A DNA stretch of 64,000 bases from Alloalcanivorax xiamenensis (GCF_009846745.1 NZ_AQPF01000014.1:1-64000), one strand, 5' to 3'. Shown: positions 26,410 to 35,895, counted from the first letter of the stretch. A program made the numbers and translations. Notes: generated by a model from the sequence alone, not told the origin.

Positions 26410-26973
26410 TCAGATCTTGCCGACCAGGTCCAGGGACGGAGCCAGGGTGGCTTCGCCCTCTTTCCATTTGGCCGGGCACACTTCGCCAGGATGGGCACGC
26501 ACGTACTGGGCGGCTTTTACCTTGCGCAGCAGGTCTTCGGCGTCACGGCCGATGCCTTCGGCGGTGATTTCAACGGCTTGAATGATGCCGTCCGGGTCGA
26601 CGATGAAGGTGCCACGGTTGGCCAGGCCTTCGTCTTCGCGCAGTACTTCGAAGTTACGGCTGATCTGCATGGTCGGGTCGCCGATCATGGTGTACTTGAT
26701 CTTGGCGATGGTCTCGGAGCTGTCGTGCCATGCTTTGTGGGTGAAGTGGGTGTCGGTGGAGACGGAGTAGATTTCCACGCCCATCTTCTGGAATTCTTCG
26801 TAGTGATCGGCCACGTCGCCCAGCTCGGTGGGGCAAACGAAGGTGAAATCGGCCGGGTAGAAGAAGAACACTCCCCACTTGCCTTTCAGGTCGGCTTCGG
26901 TCACTTCGATGAATTTACCGTCCTTGAACGCCTGGGCTTTGAACGGCTTGATTTCGGTATTGATTACAGACAT
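26410..26973 (-). CDS. ahpC: alkyl hydroperoxide reductase subunit C (peroxiredoxin)
   Basis: 187-residue typical two-cysteine peroxiredoxin reducing hydrogen peroxide, organic peroxides and peroxynitrite in the cytoplasm. Peroxidatic Cys47 is in FYPADFTFVCPTELGD and resolving Cys166 in HPGEVCPAKW. Length and start (MSVINTEIKPF) match E. coli AhpC. The ribosome site AAAGGAGTAAGAC is strong. Usually OxyR-activated; I see no convincing OxyR box, though a 10-bp inverted repeat lies 70-110 bases upstream. Confidence 0.97.
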   Translation of the reverse strand: MSVINTEIKPFKAQAFKDGKFIEVTEADLKGKWGVFFFYPADFTFVCPTELGDVADHYEEFQKMGVEIYSVSTDTHFTHKAWHDSSETIAKIKYTMIGDPTMQISRNFEVLREDEGLANRGTFIVDPDGIIQAVEITAEGIGRDAEDLLRKVKAAQYVRAHPGEVCPAKWKEGEATLAPSLDLVGKI

Positions 26974-27042
26974 GTCTTACTCCTTTCGAAGGGTTGTCAA
27001 CTTGACGGAGAGAAGCATAACGCCGGCGAGACGATATTCATA

Positions 27043-27083
27043 ATGGATAGGTGGAATAGCCGCGATTGGTTTTACCTATCCAT
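27043..27083. promoter_or_regulatory. inverted repeat upstream of ahpC
   Basis: ATGGATAGGT (27043-27052) and its complement ACCTATCCAT (27074-27083) are 21 bases apart. Two-turn arm spacing suits a dimeric or tetrameric regulator. The ATAG/CTAT halves recall OxyR, but their spacing (29) does not fit the ATAG-N7-CTAT series, so the regulator is left open. Confidence 0.4.
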
Positions 27084-27288
27084 ATAAACAGCCGCCGGCT
27101 CCCGGGTCTCCCCTGGGACAGACGGTCTCCATGGGCGGTCGTCCGGGCTTCATCTTCATTAGCATCAGTGACAATGGCAAGACGATGTCCTGAATCGAGG
27201 AAGAAGTGAGCACTGAATCCGCCATTGGACCAGGGCAGGTCCCGGGTGGCGCTGAAAAGCGTCCAATCGAGGTCTTTTAGTGCTAAAC
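27044..27288 (-). other. coding-like stretch without a start, possible gene remnant
   Basis: The 399-base gap between ahpC and cysA holds about 80 uninterrupted minus-strand codons with protein-like composition: RLALKDLDWTLFSATRDLPW, then SNGGFSAHFFLDSGHRLAIV and TDANEDEARTTAHG. It uses AT-richer codons (TTA, CTA, TCA) than neighbouring genes and ends at a stop near 27044. No ATG with a ribosome site was found. I do not recognise a family; it may be a decayed gene or chance. Confidence 0.3.
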
Positions 27289-27326
27289 GGCCATTGCTGC
27301 CCGACCAAGGCGGGACAGCAATGGCC
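27289..27326 (-). terminator. long hairpin downstream of cysA
   Basis: GGCCATTGCTG (27289-27299) pairs perfectly with CAGCAATGGCC (27316-27326); the loop has an extra CCCG/CGGG pair. It lies about 47 bases past the cysA stop, a natural end for the sulfate operon. The following minus-strand T-run is short (CGTTT). Confidence 0.5.
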
Positions 27327-27372
27327 CATGGAGCGCGCAGGCATTGCGCCCAGCTCGCGCTCAGTTCACGCG

Positions 27373-28421
<1,049 letters not shown>

Positions 28422-28425
<4 letters not shown>

Positions 28426-29330
28426 GAGACCTCCTGACGGGCGGCGGCGTGCGTGGCACGCTCGCGGTCCCGTTGATGCTTGAATTCAAGAAAGGACTTC
28501 GCTACCAGGGTAACCACCGCCAGCAACGCCAACAGCGACGCCACGGCGAAAGCAGCGGCGAACTGGTACTCGTTGTAGAGAATCTCCACATGCAAGGGCA
28601 GCGTATTGGTCTTGCCGCGGATATGCCCCGACACCACGCTGACCGCGCCGAATTCGCCCATGGCGCGGGCATTACACAGAATGATGCCGTACAGCAGCCC
28701 CCACTTGATCGACGGCAGGGTGACGCGGCGGAACGTTTGCCAACCGCTGGCCCCAAGCGTCAACGCCGCTTCCTCCTGACTGACACCCTGCTCCTGCATC
28801 AACGGGATCAGCTCCCGGGCCACGAACGGAAAGGTCACGAACACCGTGGCCAGCACGATGCCCGGCACCGCGTAAATGATCGACAGGTTGTGTTCTTCCA
28901 GCCAGGGGCCGAGCCAGCCCCGCGAGCCGAACACCAGCACGTAAATCAAACCGGCGATCACCGGCGACACCGCGAACGGCAGATCGATCAGGGTGATCAG
29001 CACCTGCTTGCCGCGAAACTGGAATCTGGTCAGGCTCCAGGCGGCGGCGAGACCGAACACCACGTTCAACGGCACCGCCAGGCCGGCGGCGATCAACGTC
29101 AGCTTCACCGCGTGCCAGGCGTCCGGCTCGGTCAACGCCGCCAGATACGCCTGCCAGCCTTTGGAGAACGCCTCCTGGAACACCAGAACCAGAGGCACCA
29201 CCAGAAACACACCAAGAAACGCCAGCGCCAGGGCGGTCAGCAAGATTCGCAACCAGGCTGCCTCGGTCACCGCCCGACGGGTGACCACCGCGTTGGCCGG
29301 CGTGGACAGGGAAGACACCGCACCACTCAT
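28422..29330 (-). CDS. cysW: sulfate ABC transporter permease CysW
   Basis: 302-residue inner-membrane permease with six helices, for example ILLTALALAFLGVFLVVPLV at the N-terminus. The ATPase-coupling EAA loop reads EEAALTLGASGWQTFRRVTL, followed by the CysW hallmark NARAMGEFGAVSVVSGHIRG. It starts one base after cysT ends and overlaps cysA, so the transporter subunits are translated together. Pairs with CysT to form the channel. Confidence 0.96.
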
Positions 29331-29331
29331 T

Positions 29332-30159
29332 TCAACCTCCCCCCTGCCGGCGCAGATTCCAGTACTGCAATGCGTTGATGGCGAGCAGCAGAATGAACGA
29401 GAACACCAGCATCGTCACACCCAGCGCCGAAGCACCGGCGTAATCGTACTGCTCCAGTTTGCTGTAGATCAGCAGCGGGGTGATTTCGGTGCGGTATGGC
29501 ATATTGCCGCTGATGAATACCACCGAGCCGTACTCTCCCACGGCCCGGGCGAAGGACAGCGCGAACCCGGTGAGCAAGGCCGGCACCAACGCCGGCAGCA
29601 GGACCCGCCGGAACGTCCGCCAACGGTTGGCACCGAGGCTGGCGGCGGCTTCTTCGAGCTCCCGCTCCAGCCCTTCGAGTACCGGCTGCACCGTGCGCAC
29701 CACGAACGGCAGGCCGATGAAGGTCAGCGCCACGACGATGCCGGCGGGGGCATAGGCCACTTTGAATCCCCACCAGCCTTCCAGGTACTGGCCGAACCAG
29801 CCGTTGCGGCCATACAGCGCGGTCAGGGCAATGCCGGCCACCGCCGTGGGCAAGGCAAACGGCAAGTCCACCAGGGCGTCGGCGATGCGTTTGCCCGGAA
29901 AGGTGTAACGCACCAGCACCCAGGCCACCAGCAGACCGAACACCAGGTTGATCAGCGCCGCCACCAGGGAAGCGCCAAAACTCAGTTTGTAACTCGCCAC
30001 CGCCTGCGGATGACTGACCACCGCCCAGAACGTTTCCGCGCCCAGGGAAATCCCGCTGGCGGCCAGCGCCGCCAACGGGATGAACACGATCAGACTGGTG
30101 TAGAGCGTGGCGTATCCCAAGGACAACCCGAAGCCGGGTATGACTCGGTTTCGTGACAT
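29332..30159 (-). CDS. cysT: sulfate ABC transporter permease CysT
   Basis: 275-residue permease, also called CysU. The N-terminus LGYATLYTSLIVFIPLAALA is characteristic. The EAA loop is EEAAASLGANRWRTFRRVLL, followed by FARAVGEYGSVVFISGNMPY, diagnostic of CysT. Six helices. Begins 12 bases after the binding-protein gene and is followed immediately by cysW. Confidence 0.96.
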   Translation of the reverse strand: MSRNRVIPGFGLSLGYATLYTSLIVFIPLAALAASGISLGAETFWAVVSHPQAVASYKLSFGASLVAALINLVFGLLVAWVLVRYTFPGKRIADALVDLPFALPTAVAGIALTALYGRNGWFGQYLEGWWGFKVAYAPAGIVVALTFIGLPFVVRTVQPVLEGLERELEEAAASLGANRWRTFRRVLLPALVPALLTGFALSFARAVGEYGSVVFISGNMPYRTEITPLLIYSKLEQYDYAGASALGVTMLVFSFILLLAINALQYWNLRRQGGG

Positions 30160-30171
30160 GACGTTATCCGC

Positions 30172-31170
30172 TCACCGGGGTTGGTAAATGTGATCGAATA
30201 CGCCACCGTCGTTGAAGTGCGTTTCCTGCGCCTTCCGCCAGCCACCAAAGGCGCTGTCCACGGTGATCAGATTCACGTCGGGGAAGGCGTCGGCGTACTC
30301 ACGAGCCACTTCCGGATCGCCGGGGCGGTAGTAGTGTTCCGCCGCCAGCTTCTGGCCAACCGGGGTATAGAGGTACTCCAGATAGGCTTTGGCCACGTCG
30401 GTGGTGCCATGCTTTTCGGCGTTCTTGTCCACCACCGTCACCGGCGGTTCGGCCAGAATGGACACCGAAGGCACCACGATCTCGAACTCACCCTTGCCCA
30501 GTTCGTTGATCGCCAACAGTGCTTCGTTTTCCCAGGCCAGCAGCACATCGCCAATCCCCCGCTGCACAAAGGTGGTGGTGGAGCCACGGGCGCCGGAGTC
30601 CAGCACCGGGACCTGCTGGTAGAGTTTAGTGACGAAGTCCTTGGCGGCGTCCTCGGAACCGTACTTCTCCTTGGCGTAGGCCCAACCGGCCAGGTAATTC
30701 CAGCGCGCGCCGCCGGAGGTTTTCGGATTCGGCGTGATCACCTCGACCCCTGGCTTCACCAGGTCGTCCCAATCCTTGAGGTCCTTCGGGTTGCCCTTGC
30801 GTACCAGAAACACAATGGTGGACGTATAAGGCGAGCTGTTATTGGGCAACCGTTTCTGCCAGTCGGCGGGAATCCTGCCGGTCTTCTCGGCGATGGCGTC
30901 AATGTCGTAGGCCAACGCCAGGGTCACCACGTCCGCTTCCAGACCATCGATGACCGCGCGGGTCTGTTTGCCAGCGCCACCGTGGGACTGGCGCACCACC
31001 AGCGTTTCGCCGGTTTCTTCCTTCCAGTGATGGATAAACTCTTTATTGAACGCTTCGTACAACTCCCGGGTGGGGTCGTAGGACACGTTGAGAATTTCCC
31101 GGTCCGCCAGGGCCGGAGAGGACAGAGCCAGGCCGAGCGCGGCCGCGGTAAAAAAGCGAGTGAACTTCAC
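30172..31170 (-). CDS. sbp: periplasmic sulfate-binding protein
   Basis: 332-residue solute-binding protein delivering sulfate to CysTWA. Signal peptide KFTRFFTAAALGLALSSPALA; the mature protein starts DREILNVSYDPTRELYEAFN, a family hallmark. QSHGGAGKQTRAVIDGLEAD and SGGARWNYLAGWAYA line the anion pocket. GTG 31170 is chosen because it places the signal peptide properly and has GTGGAGACTGC upstream; an in-frame ATG 23 codons earlier lacks these features. Expected to be induced in sulfate limitation by CysB. Confidence 0.95.
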   Translation of the reverse strand: MKFTRFFTAAALGLALSSPALADREILNVSYDPTRELYEAFNKEFIHHWKEETGETLVVRQSHGGAGKQTRAVIDGLEADVVTLALAYDIDAIAEKTGRIPADWQKRLPNNSSPYTSTIVFLVRKGNPKDLKDWDDLVKPGVEVITPNPKTSGGARWNYLAGWAYAKEKYGSEDAAKDFVTKLYQQVPVLDSGARGSTTTFVQRGIGDVLLAWENEALLAINELGKGEFEIVVPSVSILAEPPVTVVDKNAEKHGTTDVAKAYLEYLYTPVGQKLAAEHYYRPGDPEVAREYADAFPDVNLITVDSAFGGWRKAQETHFNDGGVFDHIYQPR

Positions 31171-31263
31171 GATGCAGTCTCCACAAAAATCGGGTGTCAC
31201 GAATGCGTTGGAGACCTCCGGTGGTCCGGTCGGCCGCAAGCCGGATTGCGTTGTTTCAACCGC

Positions 31264-31437
31264 TCAACGCGGCTTGTCGAAACGGTACTTTTCCTTGCGT
31301 TCCACCTGCACTATCCGGCCCTCGTGGACAATGATTTCCACGGCGCCAAAGCGCAGATCCTTGATCAGCGACGTCACCAGTGTGGCCAGATCCACCTCTT
31401 CCGACGCCGGGTTGCGATGCGTGTCAGGCCGAGCCAT
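31264..31437 (-). CDS. yezD-like: YezD-family (DUF2292) small protein
   Basis: 57-residue protein MARPDTHRNPASEEVDLATL, continuing VTSLIKDLRFGAVEIIVHEG and RIVQVERKEKYRFDKPR. The C-terminal block GxVEIIVHxGRIVQVERKEK is the YezD/DUF2292 signature. Members are small, cytoplasmic and regularly found beside sulfate or cysteine genes; their function is unknown. It lies between the porin gene (35 bases upstream) and sbp (93 bases downstream), all on the minus strand, so it is probably part of the sulfate operon. Confidence 0.85.
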   Translation of the reverse strand: MARPDTHRNPASEEVDLATLVTSLIKDLRFGAVEIIVHEGRIVQVERKEKYRFDKPR

Positions 31438-31472
31438 GTCGCGTATTCCTCGGTTCCGTTCGTTAATGAATG

Positions 31473-32477
31473 TCAGAATTTAAAGGCCAGACCAGTGCCA
31501 ACGGCACGGTCCTCGGTGCCGGCCTCATCCCGCTCCAGATTCGACAGATACAGATAAGCCACGGTATTGCGCCCCAGGCTGTAGTCAGCACCGAGAGCCC
31601 AGAGCGTCAGTTTTTCGTCGGTCTCTTCACCCCGGTTTTCACCACCCTGGGCTTTCAACGTAAGCCGCTCATCCACATGCCAGGCGGCGCTGATCAGGTA
31701 ACCACGATCTTCCAGGTCACTGCCCGGCGCGGTGTCTTTGGCCTGCTGATAAAGGGCGCCCAGCTCCAGGGCCCGCCAGCGATAGGTGGTCACCGCCCGC
31801 AGAATGTCGGCCCGGTTGAACCCGTCCACCGCCCGCCGCGCCGCCTGATCTTTTTCGTAGGCAAGAGCGGCATAAAACCCTTTGCGCTCCCAGGCCAGGG
31901 CCAGGGACACCACGTCGGCGAGATCATCGTCCGGCTCGCCATCATCATCGGTGTCCTCCTGTTCCCCCGGGGAGAACGCGCCGTGCACCGACAAGCCACC
32001 CAGCAGCGTCGGGCTCAGATACTGGACGCTGTTCTTGTTACGGGTCTGCCCACCGAGGAAATGGTCGATATCGCCGTACAGGTCATTGAACTGATCGACC
32101 TTGCCCTCGATGCTTTTCAGCGGGCTGTCGATGTTGCCGGCGCGCAGGGTACCGAAGGCTCCGGTCAGGCCGCCGTAAATGTTGCGTTTGCTGAAGGTGT
32201 CGTCATCGTCGCCGTCCACGTCGATGCCATACTCCGCCAGATAGATCGCCTTGAGGCCGCCGACTTCGAGGTCGAAGTCCCCTTTGATCCCGAGACGCGA
32301 AGCGTTGGAATTCAGTTCCCACTGGTCGTTGCCACCGGCGCCGGCCAGACTGGCGCCCTCGAAGTCCACGTTCTCCAGCGAGACATTGATCTTGCCGTAC
32401 AGCGTCGGGCCGTTGGCCCCCGCCACCAAAGGTAATGCCCCCAACAGGCCGATCCCCAGTGCGTTCCCGATTTTCAT
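31473..32477 (-). CDS. general porin (16-strand type), sulfate-operon associated
   Basis: 334-residue outer-membrane porin. Signal MKIGNALGIGLLGALPLVAG; the mature start PTLYGKINVSLENVDFEGAS and the loop/strand GIKGDFDLEVGGLKAIYLAE are typical of Gram-negative porins. The end AVGTGLAFKF finishes with the aromatic residue needed for barrel assembly. An acidic loop (EQEDTDDDGEPDDD, about 165-180) could bind cations. First gene of the unit porin-yezD-sbp-cysTWA, so it may supply sulfate or sulfonates to the periplasm; that specificity is inferred only from position. Confidence 0.9.
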   Translation of the reverse strand: MKIGNALGIGLLGALPLVAGANGPTLYGKINVSLENVDFEGASLAGAGGNDQWELNSNASRLGIKGDFDLEVGGLKAIYLAEYGIDVDGDDDDTFSKRNIYGGLTGAFGTLRAGNIDSPLKSIEGKVDQFNDLYGDIDHFLGGQTRNKNSVQYLSPTLLGGLSVHGAFSPGEQEDTDDDGEPDDDLADVVSLALAWERKGFYAALAYEKDQAARRAVDGFNRADILRAVTTYRWRALELGALYQQAKDTAPGSDLEDRGYLISAAWHVDERLTLKAQGGENRGEETDEKLTLWALGADYSLGRNTVAYLYLSNLERDEAGTEDRAVGTGLAFKF

Positions 32478-32590
32478 TCGGTGTTCTCCAAAACAGCGTT
32501 GCGCAAGAAATGAAAAGCAACGCCTCCCGAGGTCGGGTGGGCATCCTTTGTTGATGATGGGGATGATGCTAACGAGAAAACCAAAAGACC

Positions 32591-32628
32591 AAAAAGTAAT
32601 ATATTTCTATTTATTTATTCTTTTTAAA
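32591..32628 (+). promoter_or_regulatory. AT-rich element, copy 2 (shared with 22623-22659)
   Basis: AAAAAGTAATATATTTCTAT followed by TTATTTATTCTTTTTAAA. It lies in the divergent region between the porin operon (start 32477) and the EAL gene (start 32687). It aligns with copy 1 with one gap and in the same orientation. Possible CysB-type control region serving both directions. Confidence 0.5.
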
Positions 32629-32686
32629 CATAATAAATTTCTCTTTATCCTGGCGGCTCCATTGACGCTTGATGGAGGGATCCACC

Positions 32687-33487
32687 ATGCCCTTGCACGA
32701 CCTCGTCGACTACTTCAACCGTGAACAACGCCGTCAGTACGGCACCGCCATTGTCCCGAAAGACACCCTGCGCATGCGGGACAATACGGTGGAAGCCGAT
32801 TACGCCGGCCTGGTTCTGCGCAGTCGCTTCCAACCGATCCTGCCCCTCTGCCAGGAAGGGGTTTACGGCCATGAGGCGTTGCTGTCGGTACACGGCAAGG
32901 GCGGCCCGCTATCACCGCAGGCACTGTTCATGATTCCCACCAGCGCTGACGAGATTGTCTATCTGGATCGTCTGTGCCGCACGGTGCACGCACTGAACTT
33001 CCTGCTGCAACCGGACACCGGCGGCCTGCTCTCACTAAATATCCACCCGCGCCACCTGGCCAGCGTGCGGCAGGATCACGGTCTCGCCTTCGAACAGATT
33101 CTGCGTCAATGCGGTCTCGCGCCGGAACAAGTGATCCTGGAAATCCGTCATGATCCCGCCGGCACCGAAGACCCTCGCCGGGCGGTGGAGAGCTATCGCC
33201 GCCACGGCTATCGCATCGCCCTGGACAACGTGACCTCGACACCGAGCACCACGCTTTGGCGGGCATTGGCCCCGGACATGGTGAAACTGGCCCCCGAACT
33301 GGCAGCGATCGAGCGTGACAGGGTGCTCGCCGCCGCCGCGCGGCACGGCACACCGTTCACCCTGCAACTGGGCCTGACCGCCGACCTTGCTCTGCAGCAT
33401 GGGCTCAGCCACGTGCAGGCGCGCGCCATGGCGCCACCGGCGGAAGGCCTCACCGGCCCCACCTGGCGGCGGGGCGCCTTCCCTTGA
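32687..33487 (+). CDS. degenerate EAL-domain protein
   Basis: 266-residue cytoplasmic protein consisting of an EAL fold with no GGDEF or sensor domain. EAL motif in FQPILPLCQEGVYGHEALLS (about 46-65); the metal-site Asn in LSLNIHPRHL and Glu in VILEIRHD are kept. The loop normally DDFG(T/S)G reads DNVTST, losing the second Asp and the glycines, and the Lys is in MVKLAPEL. Catalysis is therefore doubtful; it may be a c-di-GMP sensor. ATG 32687 follows GGAGGGATCCACC. Divergent from the sulfate/porin operon and followed 128 bases later by the RBBP9-like gene. Confidence 0.8.
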   Translation: MPLHDLVDYFNREQRRQYGTAIVPKDTLRMRDNTVEADYAGLVLRSRFQPILPLCQEGVYGHEALLSVHGKGGPLSPQALFMIPTSADEIVYLDRLCRTVHALNFLLQPDTGGLLSLNIHPRHLASVRQDHGLAFEQILRQCGLAPEQVILEIRHDPAGTEDPRRAVESYRRHGYRIALDNVTSTPSTTLWRALAPDMVKLAPELAAIERDRVLAAAARHGTPFTLQLGLTADLALQHGLSHVQARAMAPPAEGLTGPTWRRGAFP

Positions 33488-33615
33488 AGGCGGCTCCGCC
33501 CACCAGCGGCACCGGCAAAGGTCATTGTCATCCTCCTTTCCCGCGCCGGTAAAGAAAGCGACAACTCCTCTGTCTATGCTGACGCTCCCTCTCCTTATCA
33601 CTGGGAGCATTGACG

Positions 33616-34170
33616 ATGTCCGCCCGCGATAGCGCCCCCTTCCATGGACTGTTGGTGCCCGGACTGCATGGCAGCGATCCGGATCATTGGCAACAACGCT
33701 GGCAAACCCATCTGCCCTGGCTGCACAGTCTCTCGTTACCGGACTGGCGGAATACCGAGCTGTCCTACTGGCTCGATGGACTCGACCTGGCCGCCGCCGC
33801 TTTGCCCTCCCCCTTCGTGCTTATTGCTCACGGTTTCGGCTGCGTCGCCGCGGCCCACTGGAGCACGACCCGGCCACGGCAAGTGGCCGGACTATTATTG
33901 GTGGCCCCAGCCCTGCCGGAGGCCATCCCACGACACCTGTCCGCCCCGCTGACCGTTCCCGCTCGTTTGGTGGCCAGCACCAGCGATCCCTGGATGACGC
34001 AGGAGGAGGCGCGCCGTCTGGCCCGGGATTGGGGCTGTGCGTTTCGCAATGGCGGCGATCTGGGTCACATCAACAGTGCCTCCGGCATCGGTGAATGGCG
34101 GCGCGGCTTCGAGGATCTGCGCTGGCTGCTCAGTCAGCGCGTTTCACGCGGTACCGCTCTAACCGGCTAG
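33616..34170 (+). CDS. RBBP9/YdeN-like protein lacking the nucleophilic serine
   Basis: 184-residue paralogue of the hydrolase at 22.7 kb: PGLHGSDPDHWQQRWQTHLP matches PGWHGSGQDHWQSHW there. The acid Asp124 (STSDPW) and His151 (DLGHINSASG) remain, but the nucleophile elbow reads IAHGFGC, with Gly73 where Ser is expected. It is therefore probably a non-hydrolytic pseudoenzyme. ATG 33616 has GGGAGCATTG before it. It sits between the EAL gene and the chemoreceptor. The function of the active family is itself unclear. Confidence 0.85.
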   Translation: MSARDSAPFHGLLVPGLHGSDPDHWQQRWQTHLPWLHSLSLPDWRNTELSYWLDGLDLAAAALPSPFVLIAHGFGCVAAAHWSTTRPRQVAGLLLVAPALPEAIPRHLSAPLTVPARLVASTSDPWMTQEEARRLARDWGCAFRNGGDLGHINSASGIGEWRRGFEDLRWLLSQRVSRGTALTG

Positions 34171-34176
34171 CACCTA

Positions 34177-34203
34177 TCAACCCGCGGCCGCTTCTGCCGA
34201 TAG
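34177..34203 (+). promoter_or_regulatory. candidate sigma-28 (FliA) promoter
   Basis: TCAA, 15 bases, then GCCGATAG fits the TAAA-N15-GCCGATAA motility promoter at all but two positions. It lies 33 bases before the chemoreceptor ATG, a sensible distance. Confidence 0.55.
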
Positions 34204-34236
34204 CTCTCTTGAAGACAACAATAAAGAGGCTCAGAT

Positions 34237-35850
34237 ATGAAGCAGTGGACCATGACCCGACAACTGTGGGGCATGCTCGGGTTACTGTGGCTGGCGATGC
34301 TGCTCCTGGCGGGCTGGACCGCCTGGGAAAACCGCCAGACCATTCTGACCGAGCGCAAGACAGGGCTGTCCCAGTACGTGGACTCGGCCCTCAACGCCAT
34401 CGATGGGCAGGCCCGGCTGGCCGCTTCCGGCGTCATCAGCGAAACCGAAGCCCGGCAGCGTGCCGAGCAACTGATTCGCGATAGCACCTATGACGAAGGG
34501 CGCGGTTATCTGTACGCCTTCGATGAGAATCACCGGATGTTGACCCACCCCAGTCTCGCCAAGGGCACCAACATGTGGGACTACCAGAACGAGGAAGGGC
34601 GCTACCTGTTCCGCGAGTTCATGGAGGCGGTGGAGAACGGAGACGGGTTCGTCGATTACCTGTGGGTGCATCCGGGCCAGGAGGGCCTGGCGAAAAAGTC
34701 GTCCCTGCATGTGCATTATCCGCGCTGGGACTGGTACCTGGGCGCCGGCGTCTATATCAACGACATCAACGACGCTTTCCAAGCCAGCCTCACTCAGTCG
34801 CTGCTGTTCCTGCTGGCTCTGGGCATTCCGCTGACACTGCTGATGGGCGCCGTCATTCGCGGCGTGCTGCGCCGGCTTGGCGGCGAACCGGGCTACGCCG
34901 CCGAAGCGGTGCGCTACATCAGCGAAGGCGATCTGAGTCAACCCACCCGTTTGAAGGACGGCGACACCGGCAGCCTGCTGTTCGACATCGAACGGATGCG
35001 CCAGTCCCTGGGCGCCACGGTGGGCAACATCCATGGCAGCGCCGATGTGGTCAATACCGCGGTGGAGGACATCAAGGCCGGCAACGACGAACTGGCCACC
35101 CGCACCGAGCAGCAAGCCGCCTCGCTCACAGAAACCGCCGCCAGCATGGAACAACTCACCACCACCGTGCAGCAGAACGCGGACCACGCCGAGCAGGCCC
35201 GGCACCTGGCCAACAATACCGCCGGCGACGCCCGCCGCGGCAATGACGCCATGGAGGCGGTGATTAAAACCATGGGCAGTATCCATGACAGCGCTGAACA
35301 GATGAGCGCCATCGTCGACGCCATCGACGAGATCGCGTTCCAGACCAATATTCTGGCTCTCAACGCTTCCGTGGAAGCCGCCCGCGCCGGCGAGCAGGGC
35401 CGCGGGTTCGCGGTGGTGGCGGAAGAAGTGCGCAATCTGGCCAGCCGCAGCGCCGAGGCCGCCGGCGAGATCAAGGCCCTGATCGAAAGCGCCGGCACCC
35501 TGGTCGCCACCGGCAGCCAGCAGGTGCGCGACACTGGCGAGATCATCACCGGCATGGTGTCGGATATAGGCCGTCTCAGCACTTTGGTCAGCGACATCGC
35601 CACCGCGTCCAATGAGCAGAGCCGGGGCATTGGTCAGGCCAACGAAGCGATCACGCAAATGGACATGATGACCCAGCAGAACGCCCGGCTGGTCCAGGAA
35701 AGCTTCTCCGCCGCCCAACGCCTGGCGGACCAGAGCCAACAACTGCGCCGGCAAGTATCCCGCTTTCAGGTGGCGACCCCGTCACAGACGGAGAACCACA
35801 CCGCCCAGGACCTGCCCCGGAACGACGAGACGGTTCCGGCACCGGCCTGA
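34237..35850 (+). CDS. methyl-accepting chemotaxis protein with single Cache sensor
   Basis: 537-residue chemoreceptor. TM1 is at about residues 11-28 (GMLGLLWLAMLLLAGWTAW) and TM2 near 188-208 (LLFLLALGIPLTLLMGAV). Between them is an sCache_2 domain (GRGYLYAFDENHRMLTHPSL, WDWYLGAGVYINDI) that senses small organic ligands. HAMP follows (about 210-262), then the signalling domain with the hairpin tip DEIAFQTNILALNASVEAAR and GRGFAVVAEEVRNLASRSAE. The end, ETVPAPA, lacks a CheR-binding pentapeptide. A FliA-type promoter precedes it. Confidence 0.95.
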   Translation: MKQWTMTRQLWGMLGLLWLAMLLLAGWTAWENRQTILTERKTGLSQYVDSALNAIDGQARLAASGVISETEARQRAEQLIRDSTYDEGRGYLYAFDENHRMLTHPSLAKGTNMWDYQNEEGRYLFREFMEAVENGDGFVDYLWVHPGQEGLAKKSSLHVHYPRWDWYLGAGVYINDINDAFQASLTQSLLFLLALGIPLTLLMGAVIRGVLRRLGGEPGYAAEAVRYISEGDLSQPTRLKDGDTGSLLFDIERMRQSLGATVGNIHGSADVVNTAVEDIKAGNDELATRTEQQAASLTETAASMEQLTTTVQQNADHAEQARHLANNTAGDARRGNDAMEAVIKTMGSIHDSAEQMSAIVDAIDEIAFQTNILALNASVEAARAGEQGRGFAVVAEEVRNLASRSAEAAGEIKALIESAGTLVATGSQQVRDTGEIITGMVSDIGRLSTLVSDIATASNEQSRGIGQANEAITQMDMMTQQNARLVQESFSAAQRLADQSQQLRRQVSRFQVATPSQTENHTAQDLPRNDETVPAPA

Positions 35851-35857
35851 AAAGGGC

Positions 35858-35889
35858 TTGACCCCGGGGTAGCCCCCGGGTTGTATAAG
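35858..35889 (+). promoter_or_regulatory. MerR/CueR-type promoter for copper genes
   Basis: A -35 TTGACC (35858-35863) and -10 TATAAG (35884-35889) are 20 bases apart, the long spacer typical of MerR-family promoters. The spacer region carries a near-perfect dyad ACCCCGGGG-TAG-CCCCCGGGT. The start codon of the copL-like gene lies seven bases past the -10. Confidence 0.6.
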
Positions 35890-35895
35890 CGAACC

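Noticed and set aside
27043..27083. OxyR site upstream of ahpC
   Set aside because: ATAG/CTAT halves are present, but their spacing does not match the four-element OxyR pattern; kept only as an unassigned inverted repeat.
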